64,000 nt of DNA, taken from the NCBI RefSeq assembly GCF_035539115.1, contig NZ_DATLJA010000043.1, positions 1 through 64,000 on the forward strand. Reading direction: 5' to 3'. Below, in pieces: positions 8,663 to 17,555 of the stretch. The first letter of the stretch is position 1; each line of letters starts with the position of its first letter. The DNA is from Desulfitobacterium_A sp035539115. Lineage in GTDB: Bacteria > Bacillota > Desulfitobacteriia > Desulfitobacteriales > Desulfitobacteriaceae. The position numbers and the translations under genes are program-made. The notes beneath the pieces were generated by a model. The model had not been told where the DNA came from, did no database searches, and saw only the letters and a list, made by a program, of their open reading frames with translations.

Positions 8663-10528
8663 TTAATGTGCCAGCAAATCCACCTGAGTCCAGGTTTGAC
8701 CGCCATCGCCGGTATGGTAATAGTTCTCGTGATCATCCACCAACCACCCGTGTTCGGCGTCCGCAAAGACAACGCCTGCCGGGTTGATATTCTCCAGGTC
8801 ATGCAGTGTCCACGCTTGACCGCCGTTGGAAGTAGACAACAATACCGGCGGCGAGTCTAACGTCCTTTTTGCGATCGCCCACACCGTATCTCCGGAAACC
8901 ATGTCAAAACCCACGGCCAAATAGTCCAGGGGAACCATGCGCCAGGTCTGCCCAGCGTCAGTGGTGGCGTAGAAATGATGGTCCATCGTCTTCCAGCCAA
9001 CATTAGAATTGATAAACTGGAAATTCGCGGAGTCTGAGTCCTTGTCATCAACCACTTGGAGCGTTCTTCCCCCGTCATGGGTCACAAAAAGATGGCCCCA
9101 ACCGCTGCCAACGAATCCGGTGTTATCATCCACAAAGGATAGCCAGGCGTAAAGGTTTTTCTGTTCTTTACTCCTATTGACTGTCTGCCAGGTGAGCCCG
9201 CCGTCCGTTGTCCGGTAGATAGTCCGTTGAATGTCCGTACCACTAAAACTCTCCGTTATGACCCAGCCGTGTTGCTGGTCTGGAAAGCTGAGATCAATAA
9301 TACGTCCGCCACCTGGAACGGACCCTATATGAAGCCACATATGCCCCCCATCTGTTGTTCGAAGAATAGCCCCCGGTTCGACAAGCGTGCCTGCGGAAAC
9401 CCCATCATAAGAGTTGAAAAACCGGGTTAGAGTGAACAAAGACGGCCACACTCCGGGATAGATTTGTTTCCAGGTGCTGCCTCCGTCCTGAGTAGTCAGT
9501 AAGGCATTGCGGTAAACAGCATAACCGCGTTTGGAATCCAGAAAATGCAGTTCTCTCAGGGGAGCGTCCCTATAATCTCCTAAGCCTTTCCACGTATGAC
9601 CACCGTCCATCGTGATATAGGTGAACCCCCTAGTTTCCGCTAACCAGCCCACTTTAGCATTCAAAAAGTCCAAGCCCGCAATATACCCACTTCCGGGCAG
9701 TCCGTTTTTGGGCTCGGAAGCATAAAATCCGATCGTGGTAACTTCTGTCCAATGTCGTCCCCCATCCATAGTCCGGTACAGGGATTTTCCCTGGGCACCT
9801 GTTCCGGGTTGAGTACCCATAAGCAGAAAGCCCTGTGCGGGCGAAATGAAACTGAAGTAACAGGAACCTTCAAATTCATTTTTCGCTATCTGTGCGGGCA
9901 CGTCCAGGCGTGACCAAGTCCTGCCACCATCCGTAGTGGACCAGAAAACCACGACTGAGGGAATTGTGCCGCTCCCTGGATTGTTTGGATCAGGAATAAA
10001 AGCCCCTTCTCCCGTCCCCATAAGCCATCCGTGTTCTTCATCCACAAACTGCGCCTGCTCCAACCTGATTCCGGAAACGGCGGGAATACTTGCATCGCGC
10101 CAGGTGCTTCCCCCGTCTTCTGTGATCTTGAGACTGTTTCCGGTAAAAAGGCTCCCGCTTTCCGAGTTGGTAAACAGCCAACCGTAGTTTGTTGAAACGA
10201 AACCAATATCCCAGACCGTACTGTCCACGGATGACACTTTGCTCCAAGTATTGCCCCCATCGTTGGTTGCCAAAATCGTGTGACCGGCAACAACCCAGCC
10301 GTGTGCAGGATCTACAAAGGTCTCGGAACCAATAGAATCAGTTGCCTGCGGATCGAGTTTAACGATAGCTCTCACTGTATTCACATTGCCAGTTGTACCA
10401 GTCGCCGAAAAACGGGCAGTGGAAGGTGGAGAAGCAGGGGGTTTGTTCTGAAGTCCGTGCCCCGAGAAGAAGCCAAACACCAGTAGTCCCATTACTACTA
10501 GCGCCAATTTGATTCTTTTTCCGGCCAT
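8663..10528 (-). CDS. Secreted YCF48/BNR-type beta-propeller protein
   Basis: 621 residues, intact. An uncleaved anchor or signal peptide (KLALVVMGLLVFGFFSG, residues 7-23) is followed by at least ten copies of a repeat with the pattern GW-(20-30)-TxDGGxTW, for example HGWVVAGHTILATNDGGNTW and AGLDFLNAKVGWLAETRGF. This is the Asp-box/BNR pattern of photosystem-II-assembly-factor (YCF48/Hcf136)-like and sialidase-like propellers. The repeat number suggests two stacked propellers. It should face the outside of the membrane. GGAG stands before ATG 10528. Here such proteins have no photosynthetic role; ligand binding or cell-surface attachment is a guess. It is the only undamaged propeller gene of the cluster. 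Confidence 0.8.
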   Translation of the reverse strand: MAGKRIKLALVVMGLLVFGFFSGHGLQNKPPASPPSTARFSATGTTGNVNTVRAIVKLDPQATDSIGSETFVDPAHGWVVAGHTILATNDGGNTWSKVSSVDSTVWDIGFVSTNYGWLFTNSESGSLFTGNSLKITEDGGSTWRDASIPAVSGIRLEQAQFVDEEHGWLMGTGEGAFIPDPNNPGSGTIPSVVVFWSTTDGGRTWSRLDVPAQIAKNEFEGSCYFSFISPAQGFLLMGTQPGTGAQGKSLYRTMDGGRHWTEVTTIGFYASEPKNGLPGSGYIAGLDFLNAKVGWLAETRGFTYITMDGGHTWKGLGDYRDAPLRELHFLDSKRGYAVYRNALLTTQDGGSTWKQIYPGVWPSLFTLTRFFNSYDGVSAGTLVEPGAILRTTDGGHMWLHIGSVPGGGRIIDLSFPDQQHGWVITESFSGTDIQRTIYRTTDGGLTWQTVNRSKEQKNLYAWLSFVDDNTGFVGSGWGHLFVTHDGGRTLQVVDDKDSDSANFQFINSNVGWKTMDHHFYATTDAGQTWRMVPLDYLAVGFDMVSGDTVWAIAKRTLDSPPVLLSTSNGGQAWTLHDLENINPAGVVFADAEHGWLVDDHENYYHTGDGGQTWTQVDLLAH

Positions 10529-10625
10529 AAATATTCATACTCCTCATTTACAGATACCCAAAGTAATAATGCCATACTTGAAACGCATTACGGTTTCTCC
10601 TTTCCGATAGACTATACCTTTGCGG

Positions 10626-11833
10626 CTATGATGTTAGATTTACTTCAACCCAATTATGACCGCTATCAATAGTCTTATATAATTTCCAAGTATCTTTAGA
10701 CGATTTATCGCTTGCAGGAACAAATATCGTTACAAAACCGACACTTGGGCTGATTAAGGTCAAATTATCAATTCCTGAAAACTCTATATTAGGAGTGATC
10801 TTACTCCAATGCTTTCCACTATCTATTGTTGCTTGGATTCCATTTCCATCAATGACCCAACCATCTTCTAAACTCGCAAAGTCCGAAGCGAATGGGCCTG
10901 AAACAGTTAAGGGCATAGATGGGTTCCAACTCTTCCCTCCATCTAGCGTACTATAAAAGGCCACTTTCGTTTGATTGTCACCCTCCCCGTGATAAGTCAC
11001 ACTAAAAATACCTTCGCTGTTTGAGAAAAACTTGGGCGGAGATGTGTTGGGATAAGCATTAAGCTTTTTTATCTTTGGGGGTTGAGGAATATTTTGTGGT
11101 TTCCAGGTCTGACCCTCATCATTTGTTTCATAAAACCATATAGCATCAGACCAGCCGATTCCTCCAGTTGACCAACCATTTTGGGAATCAATAAAACTAA
11201 TTCCGGATTTGTGACCGGCAAACGGCAGTGATCCTGGAGTTTGGTGATTGGATTCAGTTTTGCTGATTTCCGACCAATTTTTCCCGCCATCTTCTGTAAC
11301 ATATAATTCAACATCAGAGCTTCCCAAGGAACCACCTTGCGTATTGGCAAACAGCCAGCCATGTTTTTCGTTAATGAAGTCTAATGAAATAATCCCTGAT
11401 ACATTGCTTAAACGAGTGACATCCCAGTTGCATCCCCCATCGTCTGTATGAAGTACAATTGTATAAGGTTCGTCAAGTGAGCCAACAGCGATCCAACCAG
11501 TGTTGGGAGTGATGAAATCTATAACCACGCCATTTAGAAATCCTCCAAACGATAATTTAAGAGTAGTTATTTGGCTCCAAGTTTTTCCACCGTCAAAAGT
11601 ACGTAGAAGCCCATTTGAAAAAATCTCAAAACCCAAATTCTCATTTATCATTTTGACGTATTTGATACCGTTTTCATTTTTATAATCCTTATTGGACTCC
11701 TGTAAGGCTTAGTTTGTGCTGCTGCGGGAGTTTTTTGAATTGAATTACTTGACTTAGTAAACATAAGGGCAAAAGCAAAAAAAATTATAGCTATAGTTGA
11801 AAATCCTAAACCAACCACAAATTTTTTTCTCAC
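10626..11833 (-). pseudogene. Second YCF48/BNR propeller gene, frameshifted
   Basis: GTG 11833 behind AAGGAG starts a membrane anchor (FVVGLGFSTIAIIFFAFALM) and a Ser/Thr/Pro-rich linker. Near 11705-11712 the coding frame shifts: reading the other frame gives ALQESNKDYKNENGIKYVKM and flows straight into INENLGFEIFSNGLLRTFDG and a 341-residue propeller with DGGKTWSQ, DGGCNWDV, DGGKNWSE, DGGKSWNP repeats. One inserted or lost base explains the two pieces. Without the shift the protein would be about 400 residues: one anchor plus one propeller. If the shift is real, only an unanchored propeller or a 61-residue stub can be made. Confidence 0.7.
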
Positions 11834-11931
11834 AGCTTATCTCCTTACTTTCGCCCCAAATAGGTTCACATCGTTAGTCAGGTTGATATCGACGTGTATG
11901 GATTTTTGGTACATGAGAATTACAACTATAG

Positions 11932-12686
11932 CTACCGTAAATACTCCATGCTCCGAAGGATTTTTATGGCATCATTTGGGTTATCCCGCCAGTCTAGCTG
12001 ATACCACTCAGAATCATTCACCTTCCAAAAGATTTCTGTTGTTGGGTGGTTTGCGCCAAGATAAAGGAAATATAATTTCCCGGGGGAATCCGAAAGAGCC
12101 AGTCCGTTTACTCCAATGGTTTTGATGATCTCGGAGGCATAATTTCTGGCACTATCCTCTTTATTGTCCATTCGAGCCACAACAAAGTAACTCCACTGGC
12201 CTTTTTCCCATGAGATTAACCTTTCAAAATCACGGTCCTCAATGTATTCCTTACTTTCAATTCCATTAGGAAGGTTTTGCTTTCATTGATAATCTGCTCT
12301 ACTATCGGTGGTCCTTGATGGTTCTCAATGTTACCGGAAAGTGTACCGGCATATATACCACCTTTAGCTCCTGGTTGCCCCTCGTCGATTTCTATCCCAA
12401 ACTTATTTTTACTTACGTCGAGATTATCAAGATTAAGAAGCCACTCCATTCTCTGGTCAGGAGTTGGAGGAAGATAAGCGGGCAGATAAACTGGGAAATT
12501 ACTGGTTTCTAACAACGTTTTAGCAATAGGTCTAAATGGTGCGGCAATTTTGGCAAGTGATAAAATTGTTAGTTTTGCTGAGCTATTTTTGACTTGGTCC
12601 GATTTATTACCTGAACAACCAGCAGCGCCAATGACCGAAAATATGATTATTGGAAATAACCATTTCCATTTATTGAATTTACCCAT
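11932..12686 (-). pseudogene. Lipoprotein gene with a one-base frameshift
   Basis: ATG 12686 gives a lipoprotein signal (KWLFPIIIFSVIGAAGCSG; lipobox Cys at about residue 25) and a domain with PVYLPAYLPPTPDQRMEWLL. Near 12285 the frame breaks in an A-rich run: the first frame ends after KTFLMELKVRNTLR, whereas the second gives KQNLPNGIESKEYIEDRD and continues FERLISWEKGQWSYFVVARM to the end at 11932. Restoring one A would give a protein of about 250 residues on the outer face of the membrane. I do not recognise the family; it resembles unnamed lipoproteins found beside propeller proteins. Confidence 0.65.
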
Positions 12687-12742
12687 GGCGATCGGAAAAC
12701 CTCTTTCACACTTGTTAAATATGTATTTAAATGACGTCCGCT

Positions 12743-13654
12743 TTACTTCCAACTCTGACCGCCATCGTTTGTCCTCAGTAGGAGATTATCCGAGTTGCCG
12801 TTCCGGCTAAATAGCAACAGCCAGCCTTGCTGCGAGTTGATGAAATCTACCTGGCCGACGAAACGGCCGGACAGCGCCGTTTGCAGCGTAGAATCAATGT
12901 GTAGAGGCTGCCAGGTGCGACCGCCGTCTTTCGTAAAGTAGACCTGGTCATTGGTGATTTGCCAACCAAACATGGCATCTTCGAACACTGGGAAAAATCC
13001 TTCTTTGATGGGCGTGGTGCCTCGAACAGACCATGTCTGGCCGCCATCCTGGCTGGCATAGAGGACCGCATTGTTCTGGAAAATTACGGTGACAAGGCCG
13101 TTTTCGCCGAAAAACTCAGGCTTCGAGACGGAATCCGTCTCTTTCTCATTGGCTGCTGACAGGGGCAGCTTAACCTGGGACCAGGTTTTGCCGCTATCCG
13201 TACTTTTATAGAGCCAGACGAAACCGGGACCACCCAGACTTCCCGCCGCCCTTTGCCCGCCGCTAAGCCAGAGAGTGCCATCCTTTTGGGCCGTTAACTG
13301 ACCGCCAAACGGGAGGCTTCCATTTTGATCAGTAGCAGCCATACGCTGCCACGTTTTCCCACCGTCATCGGTAGCGAACATTTCACCGCCAAGCTGGCCC
13401 ATGCCAGCGGTCATGTCTTCGAACCAACCGTGCCAAGCATCGGCGAAAGCGATTAAAATGTTGCCGTCGCCGTATTTGACGGGGACAATTGCCAATTGGG
13501 ACCATGTTTGACCGCCATCTTTGGTGCCGTAAATAGTTACGCTTTTTTCCGTCTGCAACTCAAAAGCCCAGCCGTTTTGCACATCAACAAAATAACCCGT
13601 GTCGATTGGCACAGGATTGTCTCCATGTATCCGGGGAGTCACGCCGATCAGCAA
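12743..13654 (-). pseudogene. Third YCF48/BNR propeller region, lacking its own start and signal
   Basis: 303-residue frame with the propeller repeats GTKDGGQTWSQ, TDDGGKTWQRM, STDSGKTWSQV, SQDGGQTWSV, TKDGGRTWQPL and TNDGGQSWK. It has no signal peptide, and its nominal start lies inside the end of the TolB-like frame, which it overlaps by 71 bases in a different frame. The simplest reading is a single secreted two-domain protein (TolB-like plus YCF48-like) whose frame was shifted around 13640-13660. It ends directly at the last DGG-W repeat, just before the next lipoprotein gene. Confidence 0.6.
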
Positions 13655-14645
13655 TTGTCAAACTTTTCTGCGCCCAGACCATACGCCCCCCGCCGCTAAC
13701 CATGAGCAGCTGACCTTGGGGTGAAACAGAAAGCCAGTCCCGATACGCCAACCCTGTGGTTAGGAGTTTGGCCTGCGCATCACCAAACCGGAGACTCATC
13801 AGGCCCAACCCGTCAGCCGCTAGGGAAGCAGAATGAAGTGGATCTACCCAATATAATAGTCCTTTGCCATTTGGCCACCAGGCGGCAATCTCAATTCCGG
13901 CCCCAGGGGCCGTTGTCTCCTTAACCGCCTGACCGGTACTTAAAGTCAGTGTGTATAGAGCTTCACTACGGCTTTCCGGTTTATTTTTATCATAAGGGAG
14001 CATAACGCTGTAAGCGATGGATTTGCCGTCCGGCGACCAATAAGGGGAGGAAACTGAACCCTTCACCTCAAGCTGCGGTGTCCCATCCACCGGTACCAGC
14101 CATAAACCATCCGTTCCACTTGCCGCTAAAACATCAGACGTAGGCGACCAGGAAAAACTTTGTCCCTGAACTTGGTGGGCTTGTTCTCCGTCCCGGCGGA
14201 CAAGCCAATTTTGGCCGCTATTGCCAGTCGGACTGTTCGTGGAAATAAACGCAATCCATTCGCCATCATGTGACCAGGCCGGATGTTGGGCCTTGCCTGA
14301 GTTCGTAAGTTGCCTCACTTCGCCGGTTTTCCCGTCGAGGACGTATAACAAACCCTGCCAAACAAAAGCCAAGTCACCCCTATTCTTAAATGCTGCCGTA
14401 TTTAGGTCCATAGAACTCAGCAAAGCAGATTTTTCTTGAGATTCATTAGTATTAGTTGTCGAACTGCTGTTGGGAGGGTCTGTTGACGTTCGAGACTCAC
14501 TTACATTTTGTGATGGTTGGACAACAGAAACCGAACCGGCGGCGAAATTACCTGTGGATATTTGAGCGATATTTTTAGTTGAACCGCATCCACTCAAAAC
14601 TAACAATAAGCTGGTTGTTACCAAACAAGTCAAGAACTTTCTCAA
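13584..14645 (-). CDS. TolB/WD40-like beta-propeller lipoprotein
   Basis: Start set at TTG 14645, preceded by AAGGAAG at 8-9 bases; it gives LRKFLTCLVTTSLLLVLSGC, a typical lipoprotein signal with lipobox LSGC. A Ser/Thr/Asn-rich linker follows, then TolB-type repeats (QHPAWSHDGEWIAFIS, SSPYWSPDGKSIAYSV, AAWWPNGKGLLYWV, DWLSVSPQGQLLMVSGGGR). The last part (after MVWAQKSLTIAD) reads as non-repeat sequence and overlaps the propeller frame 12743-13654, so the C-terminus is probably a frameshift product. The protein would be tethered to the outer leaflet. Function is unknown; TolB-like propellers usually bind proteins or peptides. Confidence 0.65.
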   Translation of the reverse strand: MRKFLTCLVTTSLLLVLSGCGSTKNIAQISTGNFAAGSVSVVQPSQNVSESRTSTDPPNSSSTTNTNESQEKSALLSSMDLNTAAFKNRGDLAFVWQGLLYVLDGKTGEVRQLTNSGKAQHPAWSHDGEWIAFISTNSPTGNSGQNWLVRRDGEQAHQVQGQSFSWSPTSDVLAASGTDGLWLVPVDGTPQLEVKGSVSSPYWSPDGKSIAYSVMLPYDKNKPESRSEALYTLTLSTGQAVKETTAPGAGIEIAAWWPNGKGLLYWVDPLHSASLAADGLGLMSLRFGDAQAKLLTTGLAYRDWLSVSPQGQLLMVSGGGRMVWAQKSLTIADRRDSPDTWRQSCANRHGLFC

Positions 14646-14835
14646 TCTTTTCACTTCCTTGTTCTCTGCACCAAGTCTTTGCGCCATCCTGGATTTAATA
14701 ATCAGTGGTCTGATGAGACAAACCAAACTGAGAATCCTTTTCGCTGAATACCATTCACTATTCCCCATGTTTTTACAATATACCTTTTTTCAAAATACAT
14801 ATTTACAAAATACCGAAGAAATAGTTACAAAATGC

Positions 14836-15114
14836 TTAATTCTTAGTAGCAATCCTTACATCACATAAACTTAAGGACCCTGACACTGCCGTCTCCCCCA
14901 AATTGGCAGGGTCTATTTCAATTTTGGGAGTGAGCGCATAATAGCTGGAGCTAAGAACTTCGGTTTTAATCAACTTGCCGTTTAAGAGAACTGTCCTGGT
15001 CGTGGTGACCTTATACCCTTGCACTCCCTCCTGTTTCACCCATTCCTGGCCAGGGGGAAAGGGAATTATCCGTAACCCTCTGTTCGTATTATAGGTGGAG
15101 GAACTGAGTTCATT
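14836..15114 (-). pseudogene. VanW-like protein, C-terminal remnant
   Basis: The open frame begins after a stop near 15115 without a start codon and reads through YNTNRGLRIIPFPPGQEWVK and EGVQGYKVTTTRTVLLNG to the end LTPKIEIDPANLG. The pattern of a small propagating strand, Gly-Tyr-x-Val, then a strand with NGKLIKTEVLSSSYY resembles the C-terminal region of VanW-family proteins. About 90 residues survive. The family is a guess; the missing 5' end is seen directly. Confidence 0.4.
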
Positions 15115-15184
15115 TTACCTTCCCCCCTGATAGAGTGTTCGAATCACGAACCCGCTTCAACCAAAGAGTACACTTTATCAACAG

Positions 15185-15222
15185 AAAAACGTCCTCCTAT
15201 GTCAAATTTACTTGGAGGACGT
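15185..15222 (-). terminator. Rho-independent terminator after the DUF3231-like gene
   Basis: Read on the minus strand: ACGTCCTCC (15222-15214), 16-base loop, GGAGGACGT (15197-15189), then a run of T. It lies just past the stop of the 15234-15830 gene. Confidence 0.75.
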
Positions 15223-15233
15223 ATTGTTAACCT

Positions 15234-15830
15234 CTATTGAATTAATTTGCGGTCAGCAGTTTCAGGTGGCCTTTCTAGCCAGTTATGTTCAATCATTATG
15301 TCAGTCCCATCTTTGGCGAATCCTAGAAGCTCAGCTATAAGACGACTAAATGTTGCTATAACATCTTTTCTCGCACTATTTGTTAAAGCAAAACCGTAAC
15401 CTAAAATTGTATAGGCTAATACTACTGTATAGTGAAAGAGGATTAACCTATCACTAAATGGGGATTGTTTTGAAGTAGTTACTTCATAGTCAAAAGTTTT
15501 CGGTGTGGGTAAATCCTCTCCTTCGAGAATGTCGCCAAGAACTTCAATTTGCAATAAACCTTTTGCTAACAGTACATCGCTAGCTCTTTGGTGGATATCC
15601 CGTGACGTATTTATGCATTCAGAGAAAAAATCACGGATGTCTGTACGGGTTGCTAAGCTATAAGCTTGACAATAATGCTGCAAAACGTATTCATTCATAA
15701 GTCTTGTATAAGTTAATTGAAAAGAGTCAGCGTATAATTCTTCGGCATTAATATCCACATCTTTCTCGCCGAAAGCCTCAGGAATGGGATAATTTACCTT
15801 CTTTCCAATGAGTGATTCTATAGGATTCAT
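15234..15830 (-). CDS. DUF3231-like protein
   Basis: 198 residues, soluble, mostly helical. The pattern of four long helices with DRLILFHYTVVLAYTILGYG and the tail IEHNWLERPPETADRKLI resembles DUF3231 proteins, which have a ferritin-like helical bundle and are common in spore-forming Firmicutes. It overlaps the upstream 101-residue gene by 53 bases and has no strong ribosome binding site of its own, so it is probably translationally coupled. A terminator follows directly. Function unknown; family call moderate. Confidence 0.55.
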   Translation of the reverse strand: MNPIESLIGKKVNYPIPEAFGEKDVDINAEELYADSFQLTYTRLMNEYVLQHYCQAYSLATRTDIRDFFSECINTSRDIHQRASDVLLAKGLLQIEVLGDILEGEDLPTPKTFDYEVTTSKQSPFSDRLILFHYTVVLAYTILGYGFALTNSARKDVIATFSRLIAELLGFAKDGTDIMIEHNWLERPPETADRKLIQ

Positions 15831-16083
15831 CGGGCAAAAGCCTTAGCTTATAAATGCTACTCTGGGTATGTATTTCTAAATAGTTCGATACTTGAATAAT
15901 GTTCGTAATTCGGCTGAGGTTAGTCCTCTTACCTAGTCCATCTTCAAAATACAAAAGTTTCCCCTTGGAGCCAACTTCAATGTCTTGAAGCCAAACTATT
16001 CTTCCCCATCTATGAAGAGACGCAGGTACTTCAGGCAAAACGATGTCGTAAACACCCTCAATAATAGCAACATCGTTGTTCAT
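15778..16083 (-). CDS. Hypothetical protein
   Basis: 101 residues. ATG 16083 stands behind AAGGAGATGG at a good distance. The protein has alternating short strands (IIEGVYDIVLPEV, GRIVWLQDIEVGSKGKLLYF, YLEIHTQSSIYKLRLLP) and no signal or membrane segment, suggesting a small beta-rich domain. I do not recognise a family. It overlaps the start of the DUF3231-like gene and would be co-transcribed with it. Confidence 0.55.
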   Translation of the reverse strand: MNNDVAIIEGVYDIVLPEVPASLHRWGRIVWLQDIEVGSKGKLLYFEDGLGKRTNLSRITNIIQVSNYLEIHTQSSIYKLRLLPDESYRITHWKEGKLSHS

Positions 16084-16097
16084 ATATACCCATCTCC

Positions 16098-16298
16098 TTA
16101 AGGTTTTTTAAAAACATCCGTTAGTGCAGACTCTAAGCTGGGAAAGCGGAACTTAAAATCAGCATTAAGAGCTTTTTTCGGCACCACCCGTTGACCATGT
16201 AATAACATTTCCGCCATTTGTCCTAATGCCATTTTCAATAAGAATTCGGGAACCGGTAACCATGACGGCCTCTTTATCACTTTCCATTGATTACCTGT
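16098..16298 (-). pseudogene. TIGR01777-type sugar epimerase, last ~65 residues
   Basis: The frame reads through QWKVIKRPSWLPVPEFLLKM and AEMLLHGQRVVPKKALNADF to SLESALTDVF, which is the C-terminal DUF1731 domain of the TIGR01777 (YfcH-like) NAD-dependent epimerases. The roughly 230-residue Rossmann part is missing. The fragment joins directly to the cut 3' end of a GH113-like gene near 16300, so the junction is a deletion scar. Confidence 0.8.
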
Positions 16299-16300
16299 CC

Positions 16301-17061
16301 CTAACGGGTATCTTTGTCTGTTAACTCAAAATAGGCCGCAACTGAGATAAAGTCAACCTTGCCAAGTACAGGATTGTTAAGCTTTTTAGCATATGTATCA
16401 TTCTGGTTATCTTTCTGAGTGTCCCACTCGGCGGTATACCACCAGTTTGTTTTATAAGTTATTTGGCCTTTAAAATTTGCTCTAACAAAATCAGCGACGT
16501 TAATCCAATTATCATATTGGTTCTCAAACTGATCGAAGTTTGAACCAATACATAAAGCGTAGACTTTGTATGGCTTGGCAACATCATGGATCATCGGAGT
16601 AAGTACTGTTTGCTTCCAATTCCAGAACCACTCGTTTAAATCAGTCGGTTTTAATTGTGTCTCATACTGCTCACCATTATGGATAAAGGGATATGGCTCT
16701 ACAATGACATTGATTCCCTTGTATCTCAATTTCTTTATAAGCTCAATTGCTTTCTTTTCGCTGGCCGGATTAATAGCCATAGTATTTGACGATAAGGTAG
16801 GAATGTCAATTTCAACAGGGACATTTACCGTGTTTAACCCCAACCAGCTGACATCAGATAATGTTGTTCAATAGAATAATCTACTGAGAGGTTACCGGAT
16901 TTTATCTTCTCACCCCATGGAGTAATGATCCGGTTTTTGGCGTACTGATGTTCAACATCGACTATATTAATTAACACTAATTTCACAAAGAGCGTCATCA
17001 ATATTAAAGAACACAGCAATATAAGCTTTTTCTTATTACGTTTAAAGAAAGTAAGAAACAT
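16301..17061 (-). pseudogene. GH113-like glycoside hydrolase, frameshifted and 3'-truncated
   Basis: ATG 17061 starts a membrane anchor (KLILLCSLILMTLFVKLVLI), then the frame stops at GWG near 16834. The next frame continues LNTVNVPVEIDIPTLSS, IELIKKLRYKGINVIVEPYP and the rest of a TIM-barrel fragment. Sequence order (a Trp-Val-x-Ile/Val-Pro strand, then xGIxVIVEPxP, then YALCIGSNFDQFE, then GQITYKTNWW) fits GH113/GH-A barrels. Where the family usually has the catalytic Glu after Gly-Asn, this copy has CIGSN, so it may have been inactive before it broke. The C-terminal end is lost at the junction with the epimerase remnant. Confidence 0.55.
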
Positions 17062-17085
17062 TATAGCGTCCTCTTAAATTAAGTT

Positions 17086-17526
17086 TTATGCCGTTTCTTC
17101 TTTTTGAACTATATACCACCCGTTATCTTTGATTTGGGCAATGAAAATTATCTGTACGTCTTTTGCTCCACCGATGAGTTTATGATCTGCATCGTAAATG
17201 AAAGCAGAATAAGTCATATAGACGCTAACCTTATCTCCCTGCTTCTTTTGCGAAATTTCCTTTAGGCTGAAATCAATATTAAGGGGTTTCTTAATCCCCC
17301 GCTGCTCTATCCGGTATGCTTTGTAAATGTTTGTTCTATTAAATACGTCTTGAGCCATGTATTTGGCCATTTCATCTGTATAGCCCTGATCGGTGAGAAA
17401 CGCATCTTTGACTATGTAATAGATGTCGACATATTTGACATCTTTAGAAGCGCCAGTGCTACAGGCCGTTCGAGTCATTAGCAAAACCACGGTCAGCCCT
17501 ATCCGCCAAATTCTTATTTTCTTCAT
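17086..17526 (-). CDS. Putative small lipoprotein
   Basis: 146 residues. The N-terminus KKIRIWRIGLTVVLLMTRTACS looks like a lipoprotein signal, but with Arg-Thr-Ala before the Cys the lipobox is poor; a point change may have damaged it. The mature part (YVDIYYIVKDAFLTDQGYTD, then strands VSVYMTYSAFIYDADHKLIG and VQIIFIAQIKDNGWYIVQ) looks like a small NTF2- or cystatin-type fold. I do not recognise the family. It lies 29 bases downstream of the DUF4362 gene and is probably co-transcribed with it. Confidence 0.55.
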   Translation of the reverse strand: MKKIRIWRIGLTVVLLMTRTACSTGASKDVKYVDIYYIVKDAFLTDQGYTDEMAKYMAQDVFNRTNIYKAYRIEQRGIKKPLNIDFSLKEISQKKQGDKVSVYMTYSAFIYDADHKLIGGAKDVQIIFIAQIKDNGWYIVQKEETA

Positions 17527-17555
17527 CTTAATTTTGACCCCTCAACCCGGAATAG

